A stretch of 64,000 bases of DNA, taken from contig NZ_LZHT01000012.1 in NCBI RefSeq assembly GCF_001667315.1, forward strand, positions 1 to 64,000, written 5' to 3'. This DNA comes from Mycobacterium sp. 852002-10029_SCH5224772 (lineage in GTDB: Bacteria > Actinomycetota > Actinomycetes > Mycobacteriales > Mycobacteriaceae). A program made the position numbers and the translations under genes. Positions 1-7,802 of the stretch are shown in pieces (within the stretch, counting starts at the first letter, position 1; the number at the start of each line of letters is the position of its first letter). The notes under the pieces are model-generated. The model was not told the DNA's origin. It did no database searches and saw only the letters and a list, made by a program, of their open reading frames with translations.

Positions 1-266
1 GCGCCGCGATCGGGATACGACAGGTAGCCAATCCAGCCGCCGCCCACCGCGTGCGGTTCCAGCGTCCGCGATCCCGGCAGTGTCGTGAACACGTCGTCGA
101 CGTGCACCGGCCGCACCGACAGGCTCGGCGCGATCACCGCCAACGCACCGAACCATTCGCCGGTCAGCGCGGCCGGCGGCGGGAGACCGAGCCGGGTCGT
201 GGCGTCACCGACGGCGCGCAGCACCTGGGGTGCGGCGCCAAGATCGCCGAGCCGGTCGATGCGCAC
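1..266 (-). CDS. pabB: para-aminobenzoate synthase component I, N-terminal part (runs off the left edge)
   Basis: An open minus-strand frame starts at GTG 266 and runs off the window edge. Its first residues read VRIDRLGDLGAAPQVLRAVG, followed by a region ending WIGYLSYPDR. This matches what I recall of the mycobacterial PabB (Rv1005c) N-terminus, an anthranilate-synthase-I-like enzyme that makes aminodeoxychorismate from chorismate for folate synthesis. Only about 88 codons are visible, so catalytic residues cannot be checked. The identification is supported by synteny, since Rv1005c lies close to metS (Rv1007c) in M. tuberculosis and metS occurs later in this window. Codons upstream of 266 in this frame offer no better start. 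Confidence 0.72.
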   Translation of the reverse strand, partial: MRIDRLGDLGAAPQVLRAVGDATTRLGLPPPAALTGEWFGALAVIAPSLSVRPVHVDDVFTTLPGSRTLEPHAVGGGWIGYLSYPDRG

Positions 267-322
267 AGCCCTAGCTTGACAGAGCGGCGGGCGTTCGCAT
301 CCCCGGTATCGTTCGCCGGTGA

Positions 323-431
323 GATGGTGGCGACCCGCTGCACCCGGCTACGCCGCGTTTGCGATCGCCACGGGTCCGATGGTGGCGACCCGCTGCACCC
401 GGCTACGCCGCGTTTGCGATCGCCACGGGTC
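323..431. repeat. Two tandem copies of a 55-bp repeat
   Basis: Bases 323-376 recur exactly at 378-431, a period of 55 bp. Each unit begins with GTGGCGA near its left end and finishes with TCGCCAC, so the unit edges are inverted repeats. The second copy runs into the stop codon of the sigma-factor gene. Units of this type (GTGGCGACCCGCTGC followed by a GCGATCGCCAC end) look like the short interspersed repeats I recall from mycobacterial intergenic regions. The rest of the gap between pabB and the sigma gene shows nothing else. Confidence 0.8.
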
Positions 432-1341
432 AGCCGCGGCTGATGTCGCGGGCGGTGGCCAGCGCCGCCAGTTTGCGCGGGTTGCGCATGACGTAGAAGT
501 TGGTGATCTTGTCGTCGGCGATCTCCACCGTGATCACGCCTTCGAGTTGGTCGCCCAGGTAAAGCAACACCGCCGGGGCGCTGTTGCAGGTCACCATCTC
601 CACCCGCAGCGCCCCCATGCCCACGGCTCGGCGCATCAGCCCGGCGAACGCCCGGGCCACCTTTTCGGCGCCGACCACCGGACGACGCGCCGCGCTCACC
701 AGACCGCCGCTGTCGGCCGTCCAGGTGGCGTCCGGGGCCAGCATCGTCATCAGCGCTTCCACGTCACCGCCGGCCGCCGCGGCCAGGAACTGCGTGGTGA
801 TCTCGGCGGTGCGCTCCGGGTCTACCGCGTCGAAGCGCTTGCGCCGGGCCCGCACGTGCTCGCGGGCCCGGTGCGCGACCTGTCGCACGGTGGGGGCCGG
901 CTTGCCCACCGCCTGAGAGATCTCGCCGTAATCGAAGCCGAACACCTCGCGCAACACGAACACGGCCCGCTCGTCGGGACTCAGCGTTTCCAGCAAGACC
1001 AGCATCGCCATCGAAATCGACTCCGCAAGAACGACATCGGCGGAGGGGTCCTGCTCGTCGAGCAGCAACGGCTCGGGCAGCCACGGGCCCACGTACTCCT
1101 CGCGCCGGCGGGCGTCGGCCCGCAGCGCGTTGAGCGCCTGGCGGGTGACCAGCTGGGCCAGGTAGGACTTGGTGTCGCGCACCGTCGCCAAGTCGACGGC
1201 CGACCATCGTAGGTAGCTGTCCTGCAGCACGTCGTCGGCCTCGGTTGCCGAGCCCAGCATTTCGTAGGCGATGGTGAACAGCAGTGGCCGCAGAACGGTG
1301 AACCGTTCTGCGTGCTCACTGCCGCTCGGTGTGTGGGTCAT
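430..1341 (-). CDS. ECF41-type RNA polymerase sigma factor with SnoaL-like C-terminal domain (SigJ/SigI-like)
   Basis: This 303-aa protein has sigma region 2 (about residues 10-80, with ATEADDVLQDSYLRW), sigma region 4 (about 115-170, FGFDYGEISQAVGKP followed by a helix-turn-helix), and a C-terminal SnoaL/NTF2-like extension (about 185-300). The WLPEPL linker, the DSGG element (DGGG in the family) and NPRKL near the end are hallmarks of ECF41 factors, in which the C-terminal domain modulates activity and no membrane anti-sigma is needed. Its ATG overlaps the stop of the upstream oxidoreductase by 4 bp (ATGA), so the two are translationally coupled. ECF41 genes are typically linked to oxidoreductase, epimerase or carboxymuconolactone-decarboxylase genes, which fits. 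Orthology to a specific M. tuberculosis sigma (SigJ or SigI) is not certain. Confidence 0.88.
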   Translation of the reverse strand: MTHTPSGSEHAERFTVLRPLLFTIAYEMLGSATEADDVLQDSYLRWSAVDLATVRDTKSYLAQLVTRQALNALRADARRREEYVGPWLPEPLLLDEQDPSADVVLAESISMAMLVLLETLSPDERAVFVLREVFGFDYGEISQAVGKPAPTVRQVAHRAREHVRARRKRFDAVDPERTAEITTQFLAAAAGGDVEALMTMLAPDATWTADSGGLVSAARRPVVGAEKVARAFAGLMRRAVGMGALRVEMVTCNSAPAVLLYLGDQLEGVITVEIADDKITNFYVMRNPRKLAALATARDISRG

Positions 1342-2525
1342 CGCAGCGCGGCCTGCTCATCGGCCGGCGACTGCGCGGGCCGCTTGCCACCCTTGAGCCA
1401 GAGATACGAACCGGGCTTGGCCGCCTCGCGCCGGATCGCCCACAGCGTGCCCTTGCAGATCGTCTCCTTGAGCGACGCCGCCGCCCGGCCACCGAGGAAC
1501 ATATTCACCGGCGTGTCATCGGTGCGTGCCAGCTGGAACGTGGCGTGCGAGCGGCCCAGGCTGATGCACTGTCCGACGAACGCCTGGCTCAGCGCCGCGG
1601 GCGCGTCCCCGGCGATGCGGCTGAGCACGGTGTTGGCCGCCTGGGCGCCCATTGGCCCGGCGGCCTGGCAGCTCATCCGCAACGGCTGACCGGACGGCGC
1701 GGCGGCGTCACCGGCGGCGACGATCCGGTCGTCGTCGATGCTGGTGAGGGTTTCGTCGGTGAGCAGCCGGCCCAGCGGGTCGGTGCGCAGCCCGCTGCGT
1801 GTGGCGAGATCGGGCACGGTGAATCCGGCCGTCCAGACGGTGGCCGCGCTGGGCAGTACGGCGCCGTCGGTGAGCACGACGTCATCCCAGCGCACCTCGG
1901 CCACGGCGACGGACTCCAGCACGGTGACCCCCAGGCGGCGCATCCGCTTGGCCACCGAGCGCCGGCCCCGCCTGCTCAGCGACGGACCGAGAACGGGATC
2001 GCAGACCAGGGTCACCGGGCGTCCCTGCTCCGCCAGCTCGGAGGCGGTCTCGATGCCGGTCAGGCCGCCGCCGACGACGGTGACGGGTGCGGGCAGCGGC
2101 AGATCGGTGAGCGCGTAGTGCAGCCGCTGCGCGCTTTCCAAGTCGGCGACCGAATGAGCGAACTCGGCGAAGCCCGGCACCATCGAGGGCATCGCGCCGG
2201 TGCTGCCCACGGCGTAGATCAGGTAGTCGTAATTCAGCTCGGCGCCCGAGGTCAGCAGGATGCGCCGGCCGGCGGGCTCGATGACCTCGACCGTGTCGAC
2301 GATCAGCCCTATCCCGGCGCCGAGCAGCGTTGTGTAATCGGCGGTCGCCGTGCCTGTGTCGGCGACCAGCTGGTGCAACCGGATGCGTTCCACGAAGACC
2401 GGCCGGGGGTTCACCAACGTGATGTCGATGTCCGGCCGTTGCCGCAGATGGTTAGCGGCCAGCGTTCCGGCGTATCCGCCGCCGACAACGACGACATGCG
2501 TTTTCTTGGGGGCCACCTCGGTCAT
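1338..2525 (-). CDS. FAD-dependent pyridine nucleotide-disulfide family oxidoreductase (NDH-2-like)
   Basis: A 395-aa soluble flavoprotein. The N-terminal FAD-binding motif is VVVGGGYAGTLAANHL (about residues 12-27), a second Rossmann motif VVGGGLTGIETASEL (about 150-165) binds NAD(P)H, and AAGDAAAPSG (about 270-280) is the second FAD signature. No redox-active CxxxxC disulfide is visible, so it resembles type II NADH dehydrogenase or rubredoxin/ferredoxin reductase-like enzymes rather than a disulfide reductase. The substrate is unknown. ATG 2525 is preceded by a good ribosome site (AGGAGA). It is the first gene of an operon with the ECF41 sigma gene and is probably the main target of that sigma factor. 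Confidence 0.87.
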   Translation of the reverse strand: MTEVAPKKTHVVVVGGGYAGTLAANHLRQRPDIDITLVNPRPVFVERIRLHQLVADTGTATADYTTLLGAGIGLIVDTVEVIEPAGRRILLTSGAELNYDYLIYAVGSTGAMPSMVPGFAEFAHSVADLESAQRLHYALTDLPLPAPVTVVGGGLTGIETASELAEQGRPVTLVCDPVLGPSLSRRGRRSVAKRMRRLGVTVLESVAVAEVRWDDVVLTDGAVLPSAATVWTAGFTVPDLATRSGLRTDPLGRLLTDETLTSIDDDRIVAAGDAAAPSGQPLRMSCQAAGPMGAQAANTVLSRIAGDAPAALSQAFVGQCISLGRSHATFQLARTDDTPVNMFLGGRAAASLKETICKGTLWAIRREAAKPGSYLWLKGGKRPAQSPADEQAALR

Positions 2526-2560
2526 GGCTGTCTCCTATTCGTGAGGTCCTGTGCCCTTGA

Positions 2561-2587
2561 GACACCGCGGGCCGGCCGAGCGTGACA
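2561..2587 (-). promoter_or_regulatory. Candidate ECF41-dependent autoregulatory promoter
   Basis: Read on the minus strand, TGTCACG (2587-2581) is followed after exactly 16 nt by TGTC (2564-2561), about 36 nt upstream of the oxidoreductase ATG. The ECF41 consensus as I recall it is TGTCACA-N16-CGTC, so this differs at one base in each element. Its position before an operon that encodes an ECF41 sigma factor supports autoregulation. Confidence 0.6.
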
Positions 2588-2883
2588 GCGTCGCCCGCAA
2601 TTGTGACCCGTCTCACTGCGCTCGCGTCGGCGCAATGGGTTGGTTGCCCGCAGCACCCTCGCTGAGCTGCAGCGGAGCGATGCCGGGGCGCGCGTGATAC
2701 GCTGCGCTACGCCAATTCGTGGCCCGGCCCCGAGCCGGATACACGCACCAGACAACCCGTGAAACGTGGGCCACTTCAGTGCGCATCGGTGTGTATTGGG
2801 AGAAGCAACCTTGACGACGACCATTTCTGCGAGCAGCCGCGGGCCTTCGTCGCGGGGCGTGTCGTCGGGCGCGATCTGACGCC
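2588..2883. other. Intergenic region before the first lipoprotein gene
   Basis: No convincing gene. A 22-codon frame opens at TTG 2811 after a ribosome-site-like GGGAGAAG and ends at TGA 2877-2879, four bases before the next gene. It could be an upstream peptide, but nothing beyond the spacing supports it. No clear sigma-70 promoter was seen for the downstream gene. Confidence 0.3.
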
Positions 2884-4563
2884 GTGACGATGTTGTGCTC
2901 ATTGAGGACAAGCGCGCTCGCCGCTGTCGTGTGCGTGGCGCTGGTGTTGAGTGGATGCGGCGGCAAGAACGACCCCGGGCCACTGTCCGCGATGGTCAGT
3001 CCGGCCATCCCGCCCACCGCCCAGGAGATACCCAACCCCCTGCGCGGCCAGTACGAAGAAATGATGAATCCGCTTTTCCCGCAGGGGAATTCGGCGCAGC
3101 AGCGATACTCGTCCTGGCCCGCCTCCTACGATGCCAGCTTGCGCGTCTCGTGGCGGCAGCTGCAGCCGGTCGATCCGCGCACGCTGCCCCCCGATGCGCC
3201 CGACGACCGCAAGTTCGATTTCAGTGCGATCGACGACGCGCTGGCCAAGCTCGGGGCTCGGAACATGCGCCTGACCCTCGGCGTGTACGTCTACAAGTCC
3301 TGTTGCAACGACACCTATTCGGACAACACCAACATCGCGATTCCGGACTGGATGCGCCCCTTTGCCGCCAGCTATCCCGCCCCGGCGAAAGGCTCGGCCC
3401 CGGGCGTCACCCAGGTGGTGCCGAACTTCAACGACCCCGACTACCTCAACGGCGTCAGTCAACTGCTGGCCGCCCTCGGTCGTCGCTATGACGGCGACGA
3501 GCGACTCGGCGTGTTCGAGTTCTCCGGATACGGCGACTTCGGCCAGAACCACGTTGCGTACCTTCGCGATTCGCTGAGCGCGCCGGGACCCGCGCCGGAC
3601 GACAGCGTGGCAAAGCTGGGCTATTTCAGCCAGTTCCGCGACCAGAGCATCACCAAAGCCTCCATCGCGCAGTTGGTCGCGGCGAACGCGAACGCTTTCC
3701 CGCACACGCAATTGGTGGTGGCCCCGCAGAATCCGGAGATCGTCCGCGAATTGTTCGCCGGCGACGTCACCAAGAAACTGGCCGCGCCCGTTGGCATCCG
3801 CGCGGATTGCCTCGGTGTGCAGGCGCCGTTGCCGGAATGGGCCGACGCCAGCGACTCGCATTACGTGCGCTCCAACGATGCCGTCGTCAACGCGATCAAG
3901 CAGCGGCTCAGCTCCGCGCTGGTGATCAGCCAGTGGTGCCGGTTGCCCAACGGCGCCGACCCCCGGTCCTACTACGAGAAGGGCCTGCACGACGTCATCA
4001 GGCATCACGTGTCGATGACCTCGAGCGCCGACTTCCCCGACCGGGATGCGACCTCGGCAATGGATCCCAAGCTGTTTCTGCTGTGGGCCAAGGCCAATAC
4101 CTCCGCCGGCTACCGGTACTCCGTCGAGGCGAAGCCGGGATCGCAGTCCATCGGGGGCAAGGTGGCGACGATCTCGGTGGCCTGGACCAACTACGGCGCG
4201 GCGGCGGCAACCGAGCACTGGGTCCCCGCCTACAAGCTGGTGGACTTCTCCGGAGCGGTGGTCCGCACCCTGCCCGCGACGGTGAATCTGGCGAAGCTGG
4301 TGCACGACGAGACCAGCCAATCGCGCGAGGAACCGGTGCCCGAATCGTCGAGCGAGTCGGTGCACGTCGACGTGACGGGGCTGGCGCCCGGTCACTACAC
4401 GTTGCGGGCCTGTGTCGAATGGCAGCAACACAAACCGGGCGCCTCGCACGTCGTCAACTACGCGCCCATGGCTTTGGCCCGGGACGGCCGCGACGGCTCC
4501 GGGCTGTACCCGATTGCCACACTTGACATCCCGAGCGACTCGGCTTCAGCAAACGCTCAGTGA
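2884..4563 (+). CDS. Putative secreted lipoprotein with DUF4832/glycosidase-like barrel (paralogue 1)
   Basis: A 559-aa protein from GTG 2884 (557 aa if it starts at ATG 2890). The signal peptide ends in the lipobox LVLSGC, with Cys near residue 22, so it should be lipidated and held on the outer face of the membrane. The body looks like a TIM-barrel of the DUF4874/DUF4832 type: PLRGQYEEMMNP, the conserved FEFSGYGDFGQNH segment where relatives have a GxWGEWH-like motif, and GIRADCLG. A beta-rich C-terminal domain follows (about 410-540, ending ...PGHYTLRACVEW). I assign the family from memory and by motif likeness. A role in binding or trimming polysaccharide is inferred from the neighbouring EPS genes. 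It is clearly homologous along its full length to the gene at 7803-9476. Confidence 0.75.
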   Translation: MTMLCSLRTSALAAVVCVALVLSGCGGKNDPGPLSAMVSPAIPPTAQEIPNPLRGQYEEMMNPLFPQGNSAQQRYSSWPASYDASLRVSWRQLQPVDPRTLPPDAPDDRKFDFSAIDDALAKLGARNMRLTLGVYVYKSCCNDTYSDNTNIAIPDWMRPFAASYPAPAKGSAPGVTQVVPNFNDPDYLNGVSQLLAALGRRYDGDERLGVFEFSGYGDFGQNHVAYLRDSLSAPGPAPDDSVAKLGYFSQFRDQSITKASIAQLVAANANAFPHTQLVVAPQNPEIVRELFAGDVTKKLAAPVGIRADCLGVQAPLPEWADASDSHYVRSNDAVVNAIKQRLSSALVISQWCRLPNGADPRSYYEKGLHDVIRHHVSMTSSADFPDRDATSAMDPKLFLLWAKANTSAGYRYSVEAKPGSQSIGGKVATISVAWTNYGAAAATEHWVPAYKLVDFSGAVVRTLPATVNLAKLVHDETSQSREEPVPESSSESVHVDVTGLAPGHYTLRACVEWQQHKPGASHVVNYAPMALARDGRDGSGLYPIATLDIPSDSASANAQ

Positions 4564-4633
4564 CGTCTTCGCGACGTCGCGATGTTCGTTCGCTGCGCGT
4601 TTCATAACCCCGGATGGGCGGGGCCGTGCGTGA

Positions 4634-4649
4634 TACCGTTCTCGAACGG
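4634..4649 (+). promoter_or_regulatory. Palindrome overlapping a possible -10 element, upstream of the GGDEF-EAL gene
   Basis: CCGTTC-TC-GAACGG (4636-4649) is a perfect 6-bp inverted repeat. It overlaps TACCGT (4634-4639), which fits the mycobacterial -10 pattern TANNNT. It lies about 125 bp upstream of the diguanylate cyclase/phosphodiesterase gene and could be an operator. No -35 element stands out. Confidence 0.3.
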
Positions 4650-4772
4650 ATTTCGGCCTCCCGAGCTGGCGGGTCGGAATTCAACCAGCAAACGACCGAG
4701 CGAACCGTCGAGAAATGCGCGGGCACCCCAGCGGGGACCCACACAGGTTAGTGTCCCGTATCGGAGGACTCC

Positions 4773-6638
4773 GTGCCACGCAGCCTGAACCTGGTGGTCA
4801 CCTCCGTCGCCACGCAGCTGATGGAGGCCACGGCATCCACGGCCGCCGCGGTCAGCGAAAAGGTGCTCGCGCAGCTCGTCGAGCAGTTCGATGTGGACGC
4901 CAGCTTCCTGCGCCGCCACGACAACGATGCTGCGGCGTCGGTGTTGGTGGCCGAATGGCCGCGGCGCACCGACGGCATGGATCCGGACTTGACGGCCGCT
5001 CTGCACTGGGACGGCGTCGAGTCGGTGCTCGCCCAATGTGAGCGAGACCGGAAACCCGTGGTGACGCGGCCGGATCGGCCCGACGGGCGGGTCCGCCGGT
5101 CGCTGAGCCGGGGCAAAGCACCCGCGTCGCCCTCGGTGGCCGCCGCGCCACTGGTGTCCAGCGATGCGTGCACCGGCGTGCTGGGCTTCGTCAAGGTCGG
5201 TGCCCGCAAGTGGAAGCAAGAGGAGATCAACACGCTCGAGGCGGTAGCCGCCCTGTTCGCGCAGCTCCAAGCGCGCATCGTTGCCGAAGAGCGGCTCCGC
5301 TATCTCGCTGAGCACGACGACCTGACCGGTGTGTACAACCGCCGGGCGCTGGTCGCGCACCTGACCGAACGCCTTGCCGCGGGCAGTCCCGGTCCCGTCG
5401 CGGTCTTCTACCTCGACCTGGACCGGCTCAAGCCGATCAACGACTACCTCGGTCACGCCGCGGGTGACTGGTTCATCCGGGGCTTCGCCCAGCGCATCGA
5501 GGAGTGTGCGGGAACGTCGAGCATGATCGCCCGGCTCGGTGGCGACGAGTTCGTGGTCATTCCCGACCAGCCGATGACGTCGGAGGCCGCCGAGGCGTTC
5601 GCGCGTCGCCTCTCCACGATGCTCTGCGATCGGCTGACCATCGGCGGCCACCTGATCAGCAGGACCGTCAGCATCGGCCTGGCGGTGGGCACACCCGGGT
5701 CGGACAACTGCGCCGATCTGCTCCGCCGAGCGGACGAGGCCGTGCTGACGGCCAAGCGGGCCGGCGGCAACCAGACCGCGGTGTCCACCGATGACATGGC
5801 GCTCAAGCGGGCCTTTCGCAACGACATCGAGCTGCACCTGCAAGGCGACATCGAAAGCGAAGGCCTGCTCCTGCATTACCTGCCCGAGGTCGACTTGTGG
5901 ACCGGCGCCATCGTGGGTGCGGAGGCGCTGGTGCGCTGGCGGCACCCCGTCTGGGGGCTGCTGCTGCCCGACTCGTTCATCGGTGTGGCCGAATCGACCA
6001 ACCTGGCCGCGGAGTTAGGCGGGTGGGTCATGCGCAGCGCCTGCGCCGAGTTCAGCCGGTGGCGCGCCAACGGCGTCGGGCACGGCGCCATGCTGCGCAT
6101 CAACGTGTCGCCCATTCAGCTGATCAGTCGTGGCTTCGTGGAAAGCGTCGCCGACACGATCGGCGAGTTCGGTATCGATGCCGGATCGGTATGCCTGGAG
6201 ATCACCGAACGCGCCGTGGTGCACGACATCGAAACCACCCGAAACACCTTGTCGGAGCTCAAGGAAGTCGGCGTGCAGATCGCCATCGACGACTTCGGCA
6301 CCGGCTATGCCGTTCTGTCCCACCTGAAGTCCCTCCCGGTCGACATGCTCAAGATCGACGCCGGGTTCGTGCGTGACGTGGGCACCGACGCCGGCGACCT
6401 GGCCATCGTCCGCGCCATCATCGGGCTCGCCGAGGCGTTCGGCCTGGAAGTGGTCGCCGAAGGCGTCGAGACGCCCGCCGCCGCATTGACTTTGATGCAA
6501 CACGGGTGCCACCGCGCGCAAGGCTTCCTGTTGTCGCGGCCGCTGCCCGGCAACGCGATGGAAGCGTTGCTGTCCGCGCGGTGGATGCCGATGCCGTTTC
6601 TCGCCGATCGCGAGTCGTCGTCGCTGGGCTCGATGTAG
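4773..6638 (+). CDS. Cyclic-di-GMP turnover enzyme, GAF-GGDEF-EAL (Rv1354c-like)
   Basis: A 621-aa cytoplasmic protein. GTG 4773 is set by a strong GGAGG 5 nt upstream. A GAF-like sensor occupies about residues 20-165. The GGDEF domain follows, with an intact GGDEF active site at 256-260, and then the EAL domain with EAL at 384-386. The EAL metal and catalytic set is complete by eye: INVSP, ITERA, DDFGTGY, KIDAGF and EGVET. Both synthesis and hydrolysis of c-di-GMP are therefore plausible. The RxxD product-inhibition site is absent: the corresponding residues 247-250 are GTSS. Length and architecture match M. tuberculosis Rv1354c (623 aa, MtbDGC), which lies elsewhere in that genome, so this is either a paralogue or a relocated copy. 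Its place at the edge of an EPS cluster suggests control of polysaccharide output. Confidence 0.9.
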   Translation: MPRSLNLVVTSVATQLMEATASTAAAVSEKVLAQLVEQFDVDASFLRRHDNDAAASVLVAEWPRRTDGMDPDLTAALHWDGVESVLAQCERDRKPVVTRPDRPDGRVRRSLSRGKAPASPSVAAAPLVSSDACTGVLGFVKVGARKWKQEEINTLEAVAALFAQLQARIVAEERLRYLAEHDDLTGVYNRRALVAHLTERLAAGSPGPVAVFYLDLDRLKPINDYLGHAAGDWFIRGFAQRIEECAGTSSMIARLGGDEFVVIPDQPMTSEAAEAFARRLSTMLCDRLTIGGHLISRTVSIGLAVGTPGSDNCADLLRRADEAVLTAKRAGGNQTAVSTDDMALKRAFRNDIELHLQGDIESEGLLLHYLPEVDLWTGAIVGAEALVRWRHPVWGLLLPDSFIGVAESTNLAAELGGWVMRSACAEFSRWRANGVGHGAMLRINVSPIQLISRGFVESVADTIGEFGIDAGSVCLEITERAVVHDIETTRNTLSELKEVGVQIAIDDFGTGYAVLSHLKSLPVDMLKIDAGFVRDVGTDAGDLAIVRAIIGLAEAFGLEVVAEGVETPAAALTLMQHGCHRAQGFLLSRPLPGNAMEALLSARWMPMPFLADRESSSLGSM

Positions 6639-6663
6639 CGACCGCACAGATCGCGGTCGCCGC

Positions 6664-7458
6664 TCAGAGATCCCTGGGCAAGAAGACGAAGTTGTTGACG
6701 TAGATGCCGTGGCCGGCCCAGCCGTCCTCCCGGCTGCCGACGTTGGCCGGATCCTGATGCCGGGCCGGGTCGAAGTCCGTTATGGTCCGCCGAACGCCAT
6801 CGAGATCGAAGTAGCCGGCGTAGCCGAGTCCGGCCAGCAGCCCGGTGATCTCGGCGATGGCGTGGGGATGGTGGCGTTCCTCGGCTTCGACGACAATCGC
6901 CGGTCGGTTGCGTGCGAGCGTCTGTGTGGCGCCTTGCAATACTGCGAGTTCGTGGCCTTCGACGTCGATCTTGATCAGGCCGATGTCGTCGAGACGCAGG
7001 TCGTCGAGGCGCTCGACCGGGACGTCAAGGCTGCGAATTTCGTCCCCACTGACGTCGGTGAGTTCGTTGCCGGTGTCGATAGTGCTTCGGCCCGGCTCGG
7101 ATTCGACCACCCGCATGGCGATCCTGCCGGGTTTGTCGGACAGCGCCACCGCCTCCACCTGGACCGGGGCGCCGACGGCGCCGAACATCGATGCCAGATC
7201 GTGGGCCTGCGCCGGCCGGGGCTCGAACGCGATCACCGATCGCGACGACGCCAACATCGCGATCGTGAATTCGCCGAGATCGGCTCCGATGTCCAGCGAG
7301 ATCCGGCGTGGATCGCACAACGACGCCACCAGCTGGATGTCGGGCCGCGATTGACCCAGACGTTGCAGGATGCGGAATCTGCGCTGCCAGAACAGGCGCG
7401 GTGCGAGTTTTTTTGCCGCGGGCGCGAGCCGACGTTTGGCCGAGCGTGCGACAGACAT
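6664..7458 (-). CDS. FkbM-family SAM-dependent methyltransferase
   Basis: A 264-aa protein with the FkbM layout. A basic N-terminal helix precedes the SAM-binding motif SLDIGADLGEFTIAML (about residues 53-68), FEPRP follows as motif II, and LIKIDVEGHELAVLQGA (about 160-176) is the FkbM signature. Family members O-methylate sugars or polyketides, and in EPS or glycopeptidolipid loci they usually methylate hydroxyls of the glycan. It is convergent with the GGDEF-EAL gene, with 25 bp between stops. No membrane segment is seen. The acceptor is unknown; an EPS sugar is the reasonable guess from context. Confidence 0.88.
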   Translation of the reverse strand: MSVARSAKRRLAPAAKKLAPRLFWQRRFRILQRLGQSRPDIQLVASLCDPRRISLDIGADLGEFTIAMLASSRSVIAFEPRPAQAHDLASMFGAVGAPVQVEAVALSDKPGRIAMRVVESEPGRSTIDTGNELTDVSGDEIRSLDVPVERLDDLRLDDIGLIKIDVEGHELAVLQGATQTLARNRPAIVVEAEERHHPHAIAEITGLLAGLGYAGYFDLDGVRRTITDFDPARHQDPANVGSREDGWAGHGIYVNNFVFLPRDL

Positions 7459-7802
7459 CTGCGACGATCTCCTGCCCGATATGCGGAGCCATCAGCTTAG
7501 TCGATGCCGGGCGCGCACCACGCGCCACGCACGGTGGGTGCCAAGTTTCACGGTGACGACGTTTTGGATGGGAGCCCGGATTTGCCGATGCGCTCCGGGG
7601 TTGGGCGCTACCCTGTTGTCACCCTTGATATCCCGCGACGACGTGATGTCAGGCGACGGCCGATGACCGCCGCGAAACGCGAACCGCCAGAGAGGTAACA
7701 GTCGATGCATGTGATGGACACGGTGCTTTCTGGGCGGCGCATGCCGACGCGGTTCATCACCTGCCGCGAGCCGGTGCGGCCGGACGCGGTTTAGCGCGCA
7801 CT
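7459..7802. other. Divergent intergenic region; one weak small ORF
   Basis: This 344-bp gap separates the FkbM methyltransferase (minus) from the second lipoprotein gene (plus). The only frame with a ribosome-site-like GAGAGG is 7705-7794 (+), 29 aa beginning MHVMDTVLSGRRM, which ends 8 nt before the lipoprotein ATG. It could be a leader peptide or chance. No repeats or clear promoters were seen. Confidence 0.25.

Noticed and set aside
323..431. CRISPR array
   Set aside because: Only two units with no unique spacers between them and no cas genes; it is a simple tandem repeat.
51..443. Plus-strand frame of 130 aa over the left edge
   Set aside because: It lies opposite the pabB start and runs through the tandem repeat; Arg/His-rich composition is that of an antisense shadow.
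2899..4449. 516-aa minus-strand frame under the first lipoprotein gene
   Set aside because: Low-complexity Arg/Gly/Val composition with no motif; the plus strand has a signal peptide and a full paralogue.
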